From NCBI GenBank assembly GCA_027080135.1, contig JALWUJ010000112.1:1-52343 (forward strand): DNA of 52,343 nt, in the 5' to 3' direction. Origin of the DNA: Flavobacteriaceae bacterium. GTDB taxonomy: Bacteria > Bacteroidota > Bacteroidia > Flavobacteriales > Flavobacteriaceae. The position numbers and the translations under genes are program-made. A model generated the notes under the pieces. The model did not search any database. It was not told the origin of the DNA and saw only the letters and a list, made by a program, of their open reading frames with translations. Below are positions 18,609 to 28,094 of this stretch, in pieces. The first letter of the stretch is position 1; each line of letters begins with the position of its first letter.

Positions 18609-18914
18609 ATGAAACTAGTAATTATTACAGCCGTAGAAGAATTTCACAGCGATGTTCTTCAATTATTAAAAGAATCTGGAATCAATAATTTTAGTGAATC
18701 TGGAATAGATGGATATAAAAATATACCTGCTGTTTTAACGGGTTCCAATTGGTTTGCTGCAAATAAAGGAGCGACTAATTCCATTATGATTTTTTCGTTT
18801 AATACAGAGGAAAAAATCGAAAAACTATTCAGCTTGATAAAAAAATATAACAACGATTTAGAAACCAATAATCCCGTAAGAGCGATTATGTTGCCTATTG
18901 AAAAACACATATAA
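18609..18914 (+). CDS. PII-like small protein linked to RND pump
   Basis: MKLVIITAVEEFHSDVLQLLKESGINNFSESGIDGYK..FSFNTEEKIEKLFSLIKKYN..PVRAIMLPIEKHI; PII/CutA-like ferredoxin-fold pattern. Confidence 0.65.
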   Translation: MKLVIITAVEEFHSDVLQLLKESGINNFSESGIDGYKNIPAVLTGSNWFAANKGATNSIMIFSFNTEEKIEKLFSLIKKYNNDLETNNPVRAIMLPIEKHI

Positions 18915-19003
18915 ATAAAAAATACTAAAGACCGCTGTCGCTTAAAGACATAAGATAAAAGACTTGTGTTGATGCAACAGTTGACAATTAAAAAAACAGT
19001 ATT

Positions 19004-19210
19004 ATGATAAATAGATTTATTAAAGCAATCGCAGGAACTTTTATAATAATCAGTGCATTATTAGCTATGTATGTAAACATCAATTGGCTTTGGTTCACCA
19101 TTTTTGTTGGTACTAATTTGGTGCAATCTTCATTTACCAAATGGTGTTTGATGGAAGATATTTTAAAGAAATTAGGAGTAAAAGATTCTGAGGGAGATAA
19201 TTGTTGTTAG
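19004..19210 (+). CDS. DUF2892 (YgaP-like) protein, second copy
   Basis: MINRFIKAIAGTFIIISALLAMYVNINWLWFTIFVGTNLVQSSFTKWCLMEDILKKLG. Confidence 0.82.
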   Translation: MINRFIKAIAGTFIIISALLAMYVNINWLWFTIFVGTNLVQSSFTKWCLMEDILKKLGVKDSEGDNCC

Positions 19211-19212
19211 GC

Positions 19213-19253
19213 AATCAACTTTGCCAAAGTTTAAAACTTTGGCAAAGTTGATT
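19213..19253. repeat. Perfect 20-bp inverted repeat with 1-nt centre; likely bidirectional terminator
   Basis: aatcaactttgccaaagttt-a-aaactttggcaaagttgatt between convergent genes. Confidence 0.85.
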
Positions 19254-19650
19254 ATTTTTTTAGTTTAAATTCATTTCCACAAGATTTACATTTATAAACG
19301 GTTTTATAATAAATAGGGAAAACCATAAATAAAAATGAGATTATAATGGAAATAATCCCTTTTGTTCCTTTCATAGATTTAAATCCTGTATATAAGTCTT
19401 TCGATTCACATTTAGGGCATTTAATAACTTGACCTTGTTCATCAGTAGGTTTTGAAGTATTGATTAATTCTAAAATTTCATTTGCTTTATCATAATCAGA
19501 TTCATTTATTTTTAACTTAATACCTCCAACGGTAATATTATATAATGGATAAAGAGACACCATATTTTCGTCAAAAATATAACAAGTAATTCCTTCACTT
19601 TCTAGTTTTGATTTTAGTAAGTGAGTATCGATTGAATTATCAAAAGTCAT
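19252..19650 (-). CDS. DUF2007-like protein with C-terminal zinc ribbon
   Basis: MTFDNSIDTHLLKSKLESEGITCYIFDENM, CPKC..YKCKSCGNEF. Confidence 0.75.
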   Translation of the reverse strand: MTFDNSIDTHLLKSKLESEGITCYIFDENMVSLYPLYNITVGGIKLKINESDYDKANEILELINTSKPTDEQGQVIKCPKCESKDLYTGFKSMKGTKGIISIIISFLFMVFPIYYKTVYKCKSCGNEFKLKK

Positions 19651-19658
19651 TATTGTTA

Positions 19659-19814
19659 TTAATCCCATATTGTTTTATGTAAAAAGGCTTTCCCTTTATT
19701 CACTTTACAAATTTGATCACCGATGTAAGTGGAATTCCCTTTATAAACATTGGTTTGTGAAATACTATTGGTAATTAAAAATAGTGTTTGAAGAATAGAA
19801 AACAGATATTTCAT
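19659..19814 (-). CDS. Small exported hypothetical (possibly truncated)
   Basis: MKYLFSILQTLFLITNSISQTNVYKGNSTYIGDQICKVNKGK; signal peptide then short tail. Confidence 0.4.
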   Translation of the reverse strand: MKYLFSILQTLFLITNSISQTNVYKGNSTYIGDQICKVNKGKAFLHKTIWD

Positions 19815-19854
19815 TTTAATATTTAAATTTGGAGTTTGAACCATTGTAAATCAT

Positions 19855-20340
19855 TTATCGTATTCTTTTTAAAACTAGTACTATTTTATCATCATAATCT
19901 ACAAGTGTTTTTACAACAAATGTATCTTCAATTTGGTTTTTATAAATAACGTCTAGAATGATATCTTGTTTTGAATTAGTTACATCAATATAATAAAACT
20001 TATTGTTTGCACTTATTTGTGTTGGTTCTTTACACATTTCAGCAAAAGTTAACACAAATTCATTCTTCTTATAAAAACTCCAATTTATGGAAGAGCAGAT
20101 ATTGGATTTATTTTTATGTTTTTTAAAATTCACAAGTTTTATCTCGTCTGCTTTAAAATATAAACTATCCTTATTTTCCGAAACCCAAGGGTTTGAATAG
20201 CTACTTATTCGGTTTTTCTCATTTTGTTTTATAGATTCTCTAAAAACTTTATAAATCTTCTTTTTGGTAAAATATTCTTTTTGACTTAAAACTTTTGTTC
20301 CAAAAATTAAAATAAAAAATATTAATAAATAATATTTTAT
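19855..20340 (-). CDS. Exported hypothetical protein; reading frame opens at ATA
   Basis: In-frame extension upstream of the ORF-track GTG start (20133) encodes IKYYLLIFFILIFGTKVLSQKEYFT..., a clear signal peptide, with ATA where ATG is expected. Confidence 0.6.
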   Translation of the reverse strand: MKYYLLIFFILIFGTKVLSQKEYFTKKKIYKVFRESIKQNEKNRISSYSNPWVSENKDSLYFKADEIKLVNFKKHKNKSNICSSINWSFYKKNEFVLTFAEMCKEPTQISANNKFYYIDVTNSKQDIILDVIYKNQIEDTFVVKTLVDYDDKIVLVLKRIR

Positions 20341-20342
20341 TC

Positions 20343-21575
20343 TTACAACTTATAAATCCAACTAGCTGGGTTCATCTTTTTCTTATTCTGATACACCAAA
20401 AACTTTAGGATTGTTTTACCACTAGACTTGGTATATACTGTACCTAATTCTTGTTTGGTAGTTACTTTGTCTCCTTTTTTTACCATTACATTTTTAATGT
20501 TTTGATAAATAGTAATGTAATTTCCATGAAGGATGTAAATAGCATTATTAGCTCCTTTTATTTTTTGAATTTCCAAAACTTCTCCATTAAATACAGCTCT
20601 TGCTTTAGCTCCATTTTGTGTAGCGATTTCTACTCCACTACTGTAGGTAGTAACATTGGGTAATTGTGGATGTTGGGTTTTTCCAAACCGTTTTACCACC
20701 ACACCACTTTTTACTGGCCAAGGTAATTTTCCTTTGTTTTTGGTGAAATCATCTGCCAATAATTTAGCTTCTGGAGAAAGTGCAAAGGTGGCTGAAGAAC
20801 TTACTTTTTTTCCTGTTTTTTTAGCATTTGCTTTGTTTGAAGCAGCGATTGCATCTCGTATTAATTTGTCTATTTCTCTATCAATTTTAGCAGCTTCCTT
20901 TTCTTTTTTATTTATCTGAGATGCATATTTTCCTTCGTCTTTTTTTAAAGTGGCGACTAAATCCTTTTGGGTTTGTAGTTCTTTTGAAAGCTTTGTTTTG
21001 GCAACTTTATTTTCTTCAATTAAGGCTTGTTTTTTCTTTTTATCGTCTATCAATCCTTGATTTAATCCTTGTAAAGCAACTGTTTTTTCCTTAATACTTT
21101 CGCCTTGTAATTTTCTGTGTTTGGCATATTGTTTCATATACTGCAAGCGTTTGTAGGCTTGCGTAAAGTCTTCAGAAGACATTAAAAACATGATTTTGTT
21201 TTGGGTAGATTTGCTTTTGTACGATTTTACAATCATCGAAGCATAATCTTCTTTCAGCTCTTTTAATTCGGCTCGCAATTGTTCCATTTTTGCGAGATTA
21301 TTGTTGATTTCTCGCGATAAATAATTGGCTTGTTGGTTGGTAACTCGTATTAAATTTTGTCGAGCAGTAATTTTACTATTCAAATTTTCTACCTGAGTTA
21401 AAACCGATTTCTCTTCCTTTTTAGTTGTAAATAAAAGACTGTTAATCTGTTGTATTTCTTTCAGAATTGCTTGCCTTTTTTCTTCTAATTTTTGCTGTTT
21501 TGTGGTTTGTGCCGCAGCAGAATTCAATAAAAAAATTGAAAATACTAAAAGTAGATATGTTCTAAATTGCTTCAT
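20343..21575 (-). CDS. M23 family murein hydrolase activator (EnvC-like)
   Basis: Signal peptide, long coiled coil, C-terminal degenerate M23 domain (GNYITIYQNIKNVMVKKGDKVTTKQELG). Confidence 0.9.
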   Translation of the reverse strand: MKQFRTYLLLVFSIFLLNSAAAQTTKQQKLEEKRQAILKEIQQINSLLFTTKKEEKSVLTQVENLNSKITARQNLIRVTNQQANYLSREINNNLAKMEQLRAELKELKEDYASMIVKSYKSKSTQNKIMFLMSSEDFTQAYKRLQYMKQYAKHRKLQGESIKEKTVALQGLNQGLIDDKKKKQALIEENKVAKTKLSKELQTQKDLVATLKKDEGKYASQINKKEKEAAKIDREIDKLIRDAIAASNKANAKKTGKKVSSSATFALSPEAKLLADDFTKNKGKLPWPVKSGVVVKRFGKTQHPQLPNVTTYSSGVEIATQNGAKARAVFNGEVLEIQKIKGANNAIYILHGNYITIYQNIKNVMVKKGDKVTTKQELGTVYTKSSGKTILKFLVYQNKKKMNPASWIYKL

Positions 21576-22355
21576 TTATTTCAACTGAATTTCTTCGTAA
21601 CCACTAGGAATGTTAAACGGAAAACGAATGGAAACATTATAATCTATCTTTTTATAATTGACCACAATTTTGGTTCTTTCTTCTTTTTGAAGGGCATTTA
21701 TTTTTATTTCGGAAGGATAAAAACCTCCCTTTAAACTTTTATAAGATCCGTAACTAATGGTGAAATTTCGCCTGTTAGAAGGTTGTGATAGTGTTTCGGA
21801 AGCAATTTTAAAATTATCGGGGTACAACAGCAAAGAATGAATAAAATTTTGTGGCTGTGGTTTAGGCTGAAGCTCATAATTATTGCCAACAACTTTAACT
21901 TTGTACTTGTTATCCAAATTAAAAATACTTTGTCCCAACAAAATTGCTTGTGCTTTTTCAAAATCTATTTCAGTACCTAACCAATTGCTTAAAAGTGAAA
22001 AATCGCCATCGAAATATGTATTCGAAATGGTTTCGTAAAAACGAACCGATTTGGGAGTGATGTATAATTTTGCCAAAGTAATTCCCAAAAGGGACGCTTT
22101 AATCCAAATTTTTTGATCTTTCTCCATTCTCATACTTACCGTAAGGCTTTGCATATCGTCTCCGTTTTCATACAAAACGTGCATTCTTGCAGCGATGGTA
22201 TTAAAGTTTGGAAGTGCAGCTTCATGGGTTTTTATAATCTCTTTTGAAGACAAAGAACGATTTGCTTTATCGGAACCAATTACTGCTTTTCCTCCTTTAC
22301 AGGAAGTAGCCAAAAGGGAAATTAAAAAAAATAATATAAAATAAATCCGCTGCAT
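21576..22355 (-). CDS. DUF4292 family lipoprotein
   Basis: Lipobox LLATSCKGG; position before EnvC-like M23 and after TPR gene is typical of Flavobacteriia. Confidence 0.75.
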   Translation of the reverse strand: MQRIYFILFFLISLLATSCKGGKAVIGSDKANRSLSSKEIIKTHEAALPNFNTIAARMHVLYENGDDMQSLTVSMRMEKDQKIWIKASLLGITLAKLYITPKSVRFYETISNTYFDGDFSLLSNWLGTEIDFEKAQAILLGQSIFNLDNKYKVKVVGNNYELQPKPQPQNFIHSLLLYPDNFKIASETLSQPSNRRNFTISYGSYKSLKGGFYPSEIKINALQKEERTKIVVNYKKIDYNVSIRFPFNIPSGYEEIQLK

Positions 22356-23740
22356 TAATTGTCTGTTTTTTGGTTGCTAATACTTAATTCTGAAGCCTTT
22401 TTTGAATAGTAATTTGCTTTTTGTTTGTTTCCTTTAAGCTCATAAGCCAATGAAAACTGAAGGTAATAATCGTATTCCATTTGCGGATTGTCAAACAAAT
22501 AATCCAAACCTGTTTCTAGACTTTCAATAGCTAAATCTGCTTCTTTTAAATGGTTGTTTGCTACTGCATTTGTTAAGTATAATAGGGGTTGTGACGGAAA
22601 TATTTCTAATCCTTGATTACTTAATTTCACTGCATCTTCGTATTTTTCTACTTCAATCTGAAGCAAAATGGTATTCTTCAACAAACCGTAATTATCCGAA
22701 TCTATTTCAATTCCTTTTAAATAATAATCCAAAGCCTTTTCTTTATTTCCTTCCGAAAGATAATAATCTCCCAAAAGCATAAAAGTCTGCCCGTTATTAT
22801 TATTTAAAAGAGGCTTACTTACCTTCTCTATTTCAGATTTATACGAAGGATTTTTTTTGGTATAAGCCAAAAAATCATCCAATACCTGAATCTTACTTTT
22901 CTTTTCAATTTCTTGAGCCGAAAAAACTATTTTCATAGAGTTCATAGCTTCTTTTAAATTGCCTTCCTCCAAATAATATTTGTACAAGGCTAAATGTGCC
23001 AATTTGGAATTTGGTTTTTGTTTGACCAATTCTTTAGCGGTTTCAAAAGCTTTTTTGTTGTTGCCTTCATCGCTATATAAAAAAATGAGATTGAGATATT
23101 CCTGTTCACTTTTTGGGTTTTTATTTATCTTTTTTTCTAATTTATCAATGGCTTTTGAAGTGTTTCCCGTTATGCGATAAATTTGGGTTTTTAAGGCATT
23201 TCGGTAATTACTTTCTCCCCACTCTTCGTCCAACTCCTCTAAAAGTTCTAAGGCTTTATCGTATTGTTTCGTGCGATGATAAAGGTTGGCAAGATCTTCT
23301 TTATAATCTGAATCGTGAACGATTAATTTTTTTACCAAGGGAATGGCAGCTTCGTAATTTTTAGAATCGTAATACATATCGTATAACTTTTCCATTACTT
23401 CAACTCTTTCTGGATCCCATTCTAACACTTTTTTATAGTGTGTTTCTGCTTCGTTATAGCGTTTTAAACTGGCGAGGTTTTTACCTTTTTCAAAATTAAT
23501 AACCGCTAAATTTTCTTGATTTCCATTTGCTGCTGCTTCCGCTTTATGAAGAGCTTCGAGAGCGAGTTCGTAATTTTCAATTCCTTTTTGTTTTAAGGCT
23601 TCGAAGAAATATTCTTGAAATTCGTCGGTAACATTTCCGAGGTCGTCGGTGGGTCGTCCTTGAATTTCTTGGGCGTTTATTTCTTTCGGAAGGATTAGTA
23701 TTCCGAAGAGGAAAAGAAATATTTTTATTTTAACGTTCAT
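22355..23740 (-). CDS. Tetratricopeptide repeat protein
   Basis: Multiple TPR-like repeats; signal peptide after MNVKIKIFLFLFG. Confidence 0.88.
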   Translation of the reverse strand: MNVKIKIFLFLFGILILPKEINAQEIQGRPTDDLGNVTDEFQEYFFEALKQKGIENYELALEALHKAEAAANGNQENLAVINFEKGKNLASLKRYNEAETHYKKVLEWDPERVEVMEKLYDMYYDSKNYEAAIPLVKKLIVHDSDYKEDLANLYHRTKQYDKALELLEELDEEWGESNYRNALKTQIYRITGNTSKAIDKLEKKINKNPKSEQEYLNLIFLYSDEGNNKKAFETAKELVKQKPNSKLAHLALYKYYLEEGNLKEAMNSMKIVFSAQEIEKKSKIQVLDDFLAYTKKNPSYKSEIEKVSKPLLNNNNGQTFMLLGDYYLSEGNKEKALDYYLKGIEIDSDNYGLLKNTILLQIEVEKYEDAVKLSNQGLEIFPSQPLLYLTNAVANNHLKEADLAIESLETGLDYLFDNPQMEYDYYLQFSLAYELKGNKQKANYYSKKASELSISNQKTDN

Positions 23741-23789
23741 AAGTTTTATTTCAAACACATCCCTAATTATTCGCCTTCAAATATTGAAT

Positions 23790-24806
23790 TTATTTTAATA
23801 CAGAATAATCTCCAATACTCACATTGGTAAAATTACCATCAAATGTTGCGTGATTACCTATCATAGCGTTGTCCAAAGTAGCATTTTTAATTAATGTGTT
23901 GGTTTGGATTATACTATTTTTAACATTGCTGTTTTCAATTTTAGTATTTGCTCCAATGGATGCATAAGGTCCCACAGTACTATTTTTTAGTACAACTCCT
24001 TCACCAATAAAGCAAGGTTCTATAATTTCTGAATTTTCTAAAGTGATTTTTTCTGAAATTAATTGCTCATTACTTTCTGCTAAAAAACCTAACATTCTTC
24101 GGTTGGTTTCTATGGTAACTTCTTTGTTTCCACAGTCCATCCATTCGTCAACTGTTCCGGTTTTAAATATTTTTCCGTCAGCCATCATACGTTTAATACC
24201 ATCGTTTATTTGATATTCTCCTCCGTTGATGATGTTGTTGTCGATTACGTATTGTAATTCCTTTTTAAGTACCGAAACATCTTTAAAATAATAAATTCCG
24301 ATAACGGCTTGATCGCTTACAAACTCGGTTGGTTTTTCGACAAGCTCGGTAATCTCTTCTTTTTCATTCAGGTTTACAACACCATAAGCTTCTGGATTAT
24401 TAACTCTTTTGGTCCAGATAACACTGTCTGCTTCTTTATCTAAATCGAAATTTGCACGAATTAAGGTGTCGGCATAAGCAATTACGGCTGGGCCAGAAAG
24501 CGACGGTTCGGCACACATAATGGCGTGTCCTGTTCCTAAAGGATTTAATTGTCTGTAAATACTCGCCTTGGCTCCTAAACTTGATGCAAGAGATTTTAAA
24601 CTTTCTATTACCTCATCGCCAAACCAAGCTGGATCGCCTAAAATAAAGGCGATTTCTTCAATAGGTTCATTAAGTAAACCAGCAATATCGGTAACTAAAC
24701 GATGAACAATGGGTTTTCCAGCTACTGGAATTAATGGTTTTGGAACTGTTAAACTGTGTGGGCGTAATCGTGAACCACGACCTGCCATGGGTACTATTAT
24801 TTTCAT
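23790..24806 (-). CDS. Sugar-phosphate nucleotidyltransferase
   Basis: MKIIVPMAGRGSRLRPHSLTVPKPLIPVAGKPI; hexapeptide-like C-terminus. Start ATG 24806. Confidence 0.92.
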   Translation of the reverse strand: MKIIVPMAGRGSRLRPHSLTVPKPLIPVAGKPIVHRLVTDIAGLLNEPIEEIAFILGDPAWFGDEVIESLKSLASSLGAKASIYRQLNPLGTGHAIMCAEPSLSGPAVIAYADTLIRANFDLDKEADSVIWTKRVNNPEAYGVVNLNEKEEITELVEKPTEFVSDQAVIGIYYFKDVSVLKKELQYVIDNNIINGGEYQINDGIKRMMADGKIFKTGTVDEWMDCGNKEVTIETNRRMLGFLAESNEQLISEKITLENSEIIEPCFIGEGVVLKNSTVGPYASIGANTKIENSNVKNSIIQTNTLIKNATLDNAMIGNHATFDGNFTNVSIGDYSVLK

Positions 24807-24890
24807 AATTATTCCCTGCATTTCTACTACGCTCAATGTGAACTCCAGCAGGTATCTTTTTAATTAAACTTCTAGTTTTATACTTTACGA

Positions 24891-24911
24891 TTCCGCAACA
24901 AGTGCGGAATG
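24891..24911. repeat. Hairpin attccgca-acaag-tgcggaat
   Basis: 8-bp perfect arms between dut and the nucleotidyltransferase. Confidence 0.6.
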
Positions 24912-24916
24912 AATTT

Positions 24917-25351
24917 CTACTTTATTCCTGTACTCCCAAAACCACCTTCGCCTCTATCTGTTTCAGATAAAACGCTTACTTCTTCCCAATCGGCACGTTC
25001 GTGTTTTGCAATAACTAATTGTGCTATGCGTTCGCCGTTTTCTATGGTAAATTTTTCGTTGGAAAGATTCACTAAAATCACGCCAATTTCTCCACGATAA
25101 TCTGCATCGATAGTTCCAGGTGCGTTTAAAACAGTGATTCCTTTTTTTGCTGCCAATCCACTTCTGGGGCGTACTTGTGCTTCAATACCAATAGGTAATT
25201 CTATGAAAAGTCCTGTTTTTATAATGGTTCTTTCTAAAGGTTTCAAAGTTACTGAATTCTCCAAATTTGCACGTAAATCCATTCCTGCCGAAGCCATGGT
25301 TTCGTAGGATGGTAATGGATGGTTTGATTTGTTGATTATTTTTATATTCAT
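24917..25351 (-). CDS. dut: dUTP diphosphatase
   Basis: [49 protein letters not shown] motifs. Confidence 0.97.
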   Translation of the reverse strand: MNIKIINKSNHPLPSYETMASAGMDLRANLENSVTLKPLERTIIKTGLFIELPIGIEAQVRPRSGLAAKKGITVLNAPGTIDADYRGEIGVILVNLSNEKFTIENGERIAQLVIAKHERADWEEVSVLSETDRGEGGFGSTGIK

Positions 25352-25352
25352 A

Positions 25353-26813
25353 TTAAATTTTCAAAATTCGTTTAATTTCATTCCGTTCCATTAAAAACAG
25401 AATAGATACAAATCCTATTAATAACGCTGTTCCTGTCCATAAATTACTTTCAAAAACATAAAATGAAAGTACCGAAAACCCAACGGATAACAATACATAA
25501 AATCCTATTTTTTTTACGTTGTATGGAACTTTGTAATATTTTTTTCCAAGGAAATATGAAATCGTCATCATACTTCCGTAAGCCGCCAATGTTGCAATAG
25601 CAGAACCTTTATAACTGATAATCGGAATTAATGTAAAATTTAAAACCAAGGTAATCACCGCACCAAAAACCGAAATATAGGCACCAAATTTTGTGCGATC
25701 CGTTACCTTATACCAAACGGAAAGATTGTGATAAATTCCCAAACATAAATTAGCAAGTAAGATGATGGGGACAATCACCAGAGCTTCCCAAAAACTGGAA
25801 TCTGGAATTAAAATTTGTTTAAAAATATCTAAATAAACCACTACAAAAAGCAGAATTAAACTTCCGAAAATGGTAAAGTATTTGGTAATAGTGGCGTAGG
25901 TTTCTTTGGCGTTTTCAGCTTTGGAATGATTAAAGAAAAACGGTTCGATCCCCAAGCGAAAAGCCGTAGCAAACAGGGTCATAAATACTCCGAGTTTGTA
26001 ACAGGCAGCATACATTCCTAATTCAGAATCTGCAATATCTGAAGGCAATAAATAACGCAATAATATTTTATCGAAGGCTTCATTTATTGAAAAAGCAACT
26101 CCTGCAATAAGTACCGGAAATGCATAGCGAAGCATCTTTTTCCAAATAACTTTATCTATGGATAGCTTCATTTTAAAATAAAGTGGTAACAAAATTAAAA
26201 AGGTAATTCCGCTAGCGATTAAATTTGAAATAAACACATAAGCTACTTTGCCTTCGTCCAGATTTATCGAAGCCCAAAACGAAGTTGCATCTTGTTTTGC
26301 CAATACTGGAAGTAATAAAAAGAAAAACAGATTAAACCCTAAATTAATACAGACATTTACAATTTTTATAATGGCGTAACGCATTGGTTTTTCATTGGCA
26401 CGGAGCCAAACAAAAGGAATTACTACCAAAGCATCTAAGGTTAAAATTAATAATCCGTAAGTGATGAATTCTGTTTTAAAATTTAAAAATTCAGCAATTT
26501 GTTGTTTGGCAAATAGGGTGATTACTAAAAATAATAAACTTGTAATTGTTAAAGAAGTTAAAGCTGTTGCTTGTACTTTTTCTTTCTGAAATCCTTCTTT
26601 GTTGATAAATCTAAAAAAGGCGGTTTCCATTCCGTAGGAAAGTAGTACGTTTCCTAAAATCAAGAATGCCATAAGGGAAGCATAAATTCCAAACTGCTCT
26701 TTTCCGAGTACCATTACGTAAAGAGGTACTAAAAAAATCGCCAAAGCTCTTGGTAAAACAGTGGCTAAACCATAGATAAATGTTTGTTTAAAAAGTTTTT
26801 TAAAGACGGTCAA
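25353..26813 (-). CDS. Polysaccharide flippase (Wzx/MurJ-type MATE superfamily)
   Basis: ~12-14 TM protein, [26 protein letters not shown]. Confidence 0.88.
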   Translation of the reverse strand: MTVFKKLFKQTFIYGLATVLPRALAIFLVPLYVMVLGKEQFGIYASLMAFLILGNVLLSYGMETAFFRFINKEGFQKEKVQATALTSLTITSLLFLVITLFAKQQIAEFLNFKTEFITYGLLILTLDALVVIPFVWLRANEKPMRYAIIKIVNVCINLGFNLFFFLLLPVLAKQDATSFWASINLDEGKVAYVFISNLIASGITFLILLPLYFKMKLSIDKVIWKKMLRYAFPVLIAGVAFSINEAFDKILLRYLLPSDIADSELGMYAACYKLGVFMTLFATAFRLGIEPFFFNHSKAENAKETYATITKYFTIFGSLILLFVVVYLDIFKQILIPDSSFWEALVIVPIILLANLCLGIYHNLSVWYKVTDRTKFGAYISVFGAVITLVLNFTLIPIISYKGSAIATLAAYGSMMTISYFLGKKYYKVPYNVKKIGFYVLLSVGFSVLSFYVFESNLWTGTALLIGFVSILFLMERNEIKRILKI

Positions 26814-26867
26814 TACTACTAAAAAATTAAGTTTTAAAAGTATAGAATTTCTGTGGGTCTTACACTA

Positions 26868-27359
26868 TTAATTTTCGATTTTAGTATTTGCATTTGGATA
26901 GGCTAACATCTCTTTTTCTTCGATGTTAGAGATTTTATAAAAATAGGTTTTCCCGTTTTCAGAATAACTTATAACAGCTTCGTTTTCTTTTAATTGAAAC
27001 GGAATTTTTTCTGGAGGAATATTGGCAGCTTCTTTGGTAGCATCTCCGTCCATAATTACATCGCGATTGTTTTGGTTTTTAAAATAACCTATCACTTGGT
27101 CTTTGGAAATTGATACTTCAGTTTTCTTATTTCTGAAATACAAATCTTTAAACACGACACTTTCTGAAACTTTAGAAAAAGCAATGTATAAATTGGTTCC
27201 TGAACCTCCACCTTTTACTCCTGCTACCCATTTCTGACTGTAAATTTTCTCGATAGAAAAAGGAGGGTTTTTAGTGAAATTTGTTTCGGGTTCTTTTTGT
27301 TTTGATGTTCCGCAACTAATTTGCGATAAAATGAAAATAGTTAAAAATAAGTGCTTCAT
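26868..27359 (-). CDS. Hypothetical lipoprotein
   Basis: Lipobox ILSQISCGTS; no recognised domain. Confidence 0.65.
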   Translation of the reverse strand: MKHLFLTIFILSQISCGTSKQKEPETNFTKNPPFSIEKIYSQKWVAGVKGGGSGTNLYIAFSKVSESVVFKDLYFRNKKTEVSISKDQVIGYFKNQNNRDVIMDGDATKEAANIPPEKIPFQLKENEAVISYSENGKTYFYKISNIEEKEMLAYPNANTKIEN

Positions 27360-27373
27360 TTGTTTATATCGTT

Positions 27374-27967
27374 TTAATCCATTTCCCTTTTAAATTGGTC
27401 ATTTATCGTAAGAAACTGAATTGCAATTATTAACTGATAATTTGGATTATTCAAGTCAGATTTCGATAATGATTCTATAAAATAATATATAAACTTTAAT
27501 GAAGGTGTAAAATCTCCCGACATATTTAATTCATTTACATAGTGTTTTATATATTTATTTTCATTTCCAATAATATTTAAAAATTCTGAATACTTTTTAT
27601 TAAATCCTCCATAACAAATACTTTTGCTTTTACTATTTTCTTTTAAGTTATTAACTTGACAAAAATTCCAAATTTCATTAAAAGTACTTTTTGAAATTGA
27701 GTGGTACATTGTTTTTTGTTCTTCAAAATCAACTAGTTCATAAATTATTTGATATTCTTTTTTTCTTAGTTCTGGTATTAAAATTTTTATCGTGGAAGTA
27801 AAGTCTGGAGTCTTTTCATTTGAAACTTGTTGAATAAAAAAGTTTGTAATTTCTTCTAATTCATGAATTTGTTTAGTTGAAAAAACCTGTTTCATTTCTG
27901 TGGTTTCAAATTGAGCCAAACAAAATACATTAATTAATAGAGTAAAAATTAAAATTAATTTTCTCAT
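27374..27967 (-). CDS. Hypothetical exported protein
   Basis: Signal peptide MRKLILIFTLLINVFCLAQ. Confidence 0.6.
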   Translation of the reverse strand: MRKLILIFTLLINVFCLAQFETTEMKQVFSTKQIHELEEITNFFIQQVSNEKTPDFTSTIKILIPELRKKEYQIIYELVDFEEQKTMYHSISKSTFNEIWNFCQVNNLKENSKSKSICYGGFNKKYSEFLNIIGNENKYIKHYVNELNMSGDFTPSLKFIYYFIESLSKSDLNNPNYQLIIAIQFLTINDQFKREMD

Positions 27968-28094
27968 ATTTTTTTATCAAAATTTTCAAAGATAAAAATA
28001 CAAAAACCTCCTTAATTTTTTATTATTTTATGATATATGATTGTTTTTGCCTAATTTTTTGATAGTACCTTTGTGTAAAATTAACCACACAATT

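Noticed and set aside
28029-28073. Promoter TACCTTTG upstream of the CoA-transferase as a regulon member
   Set aside because: No palindrome at the expected upstream position, only an imperfect direct repeat.
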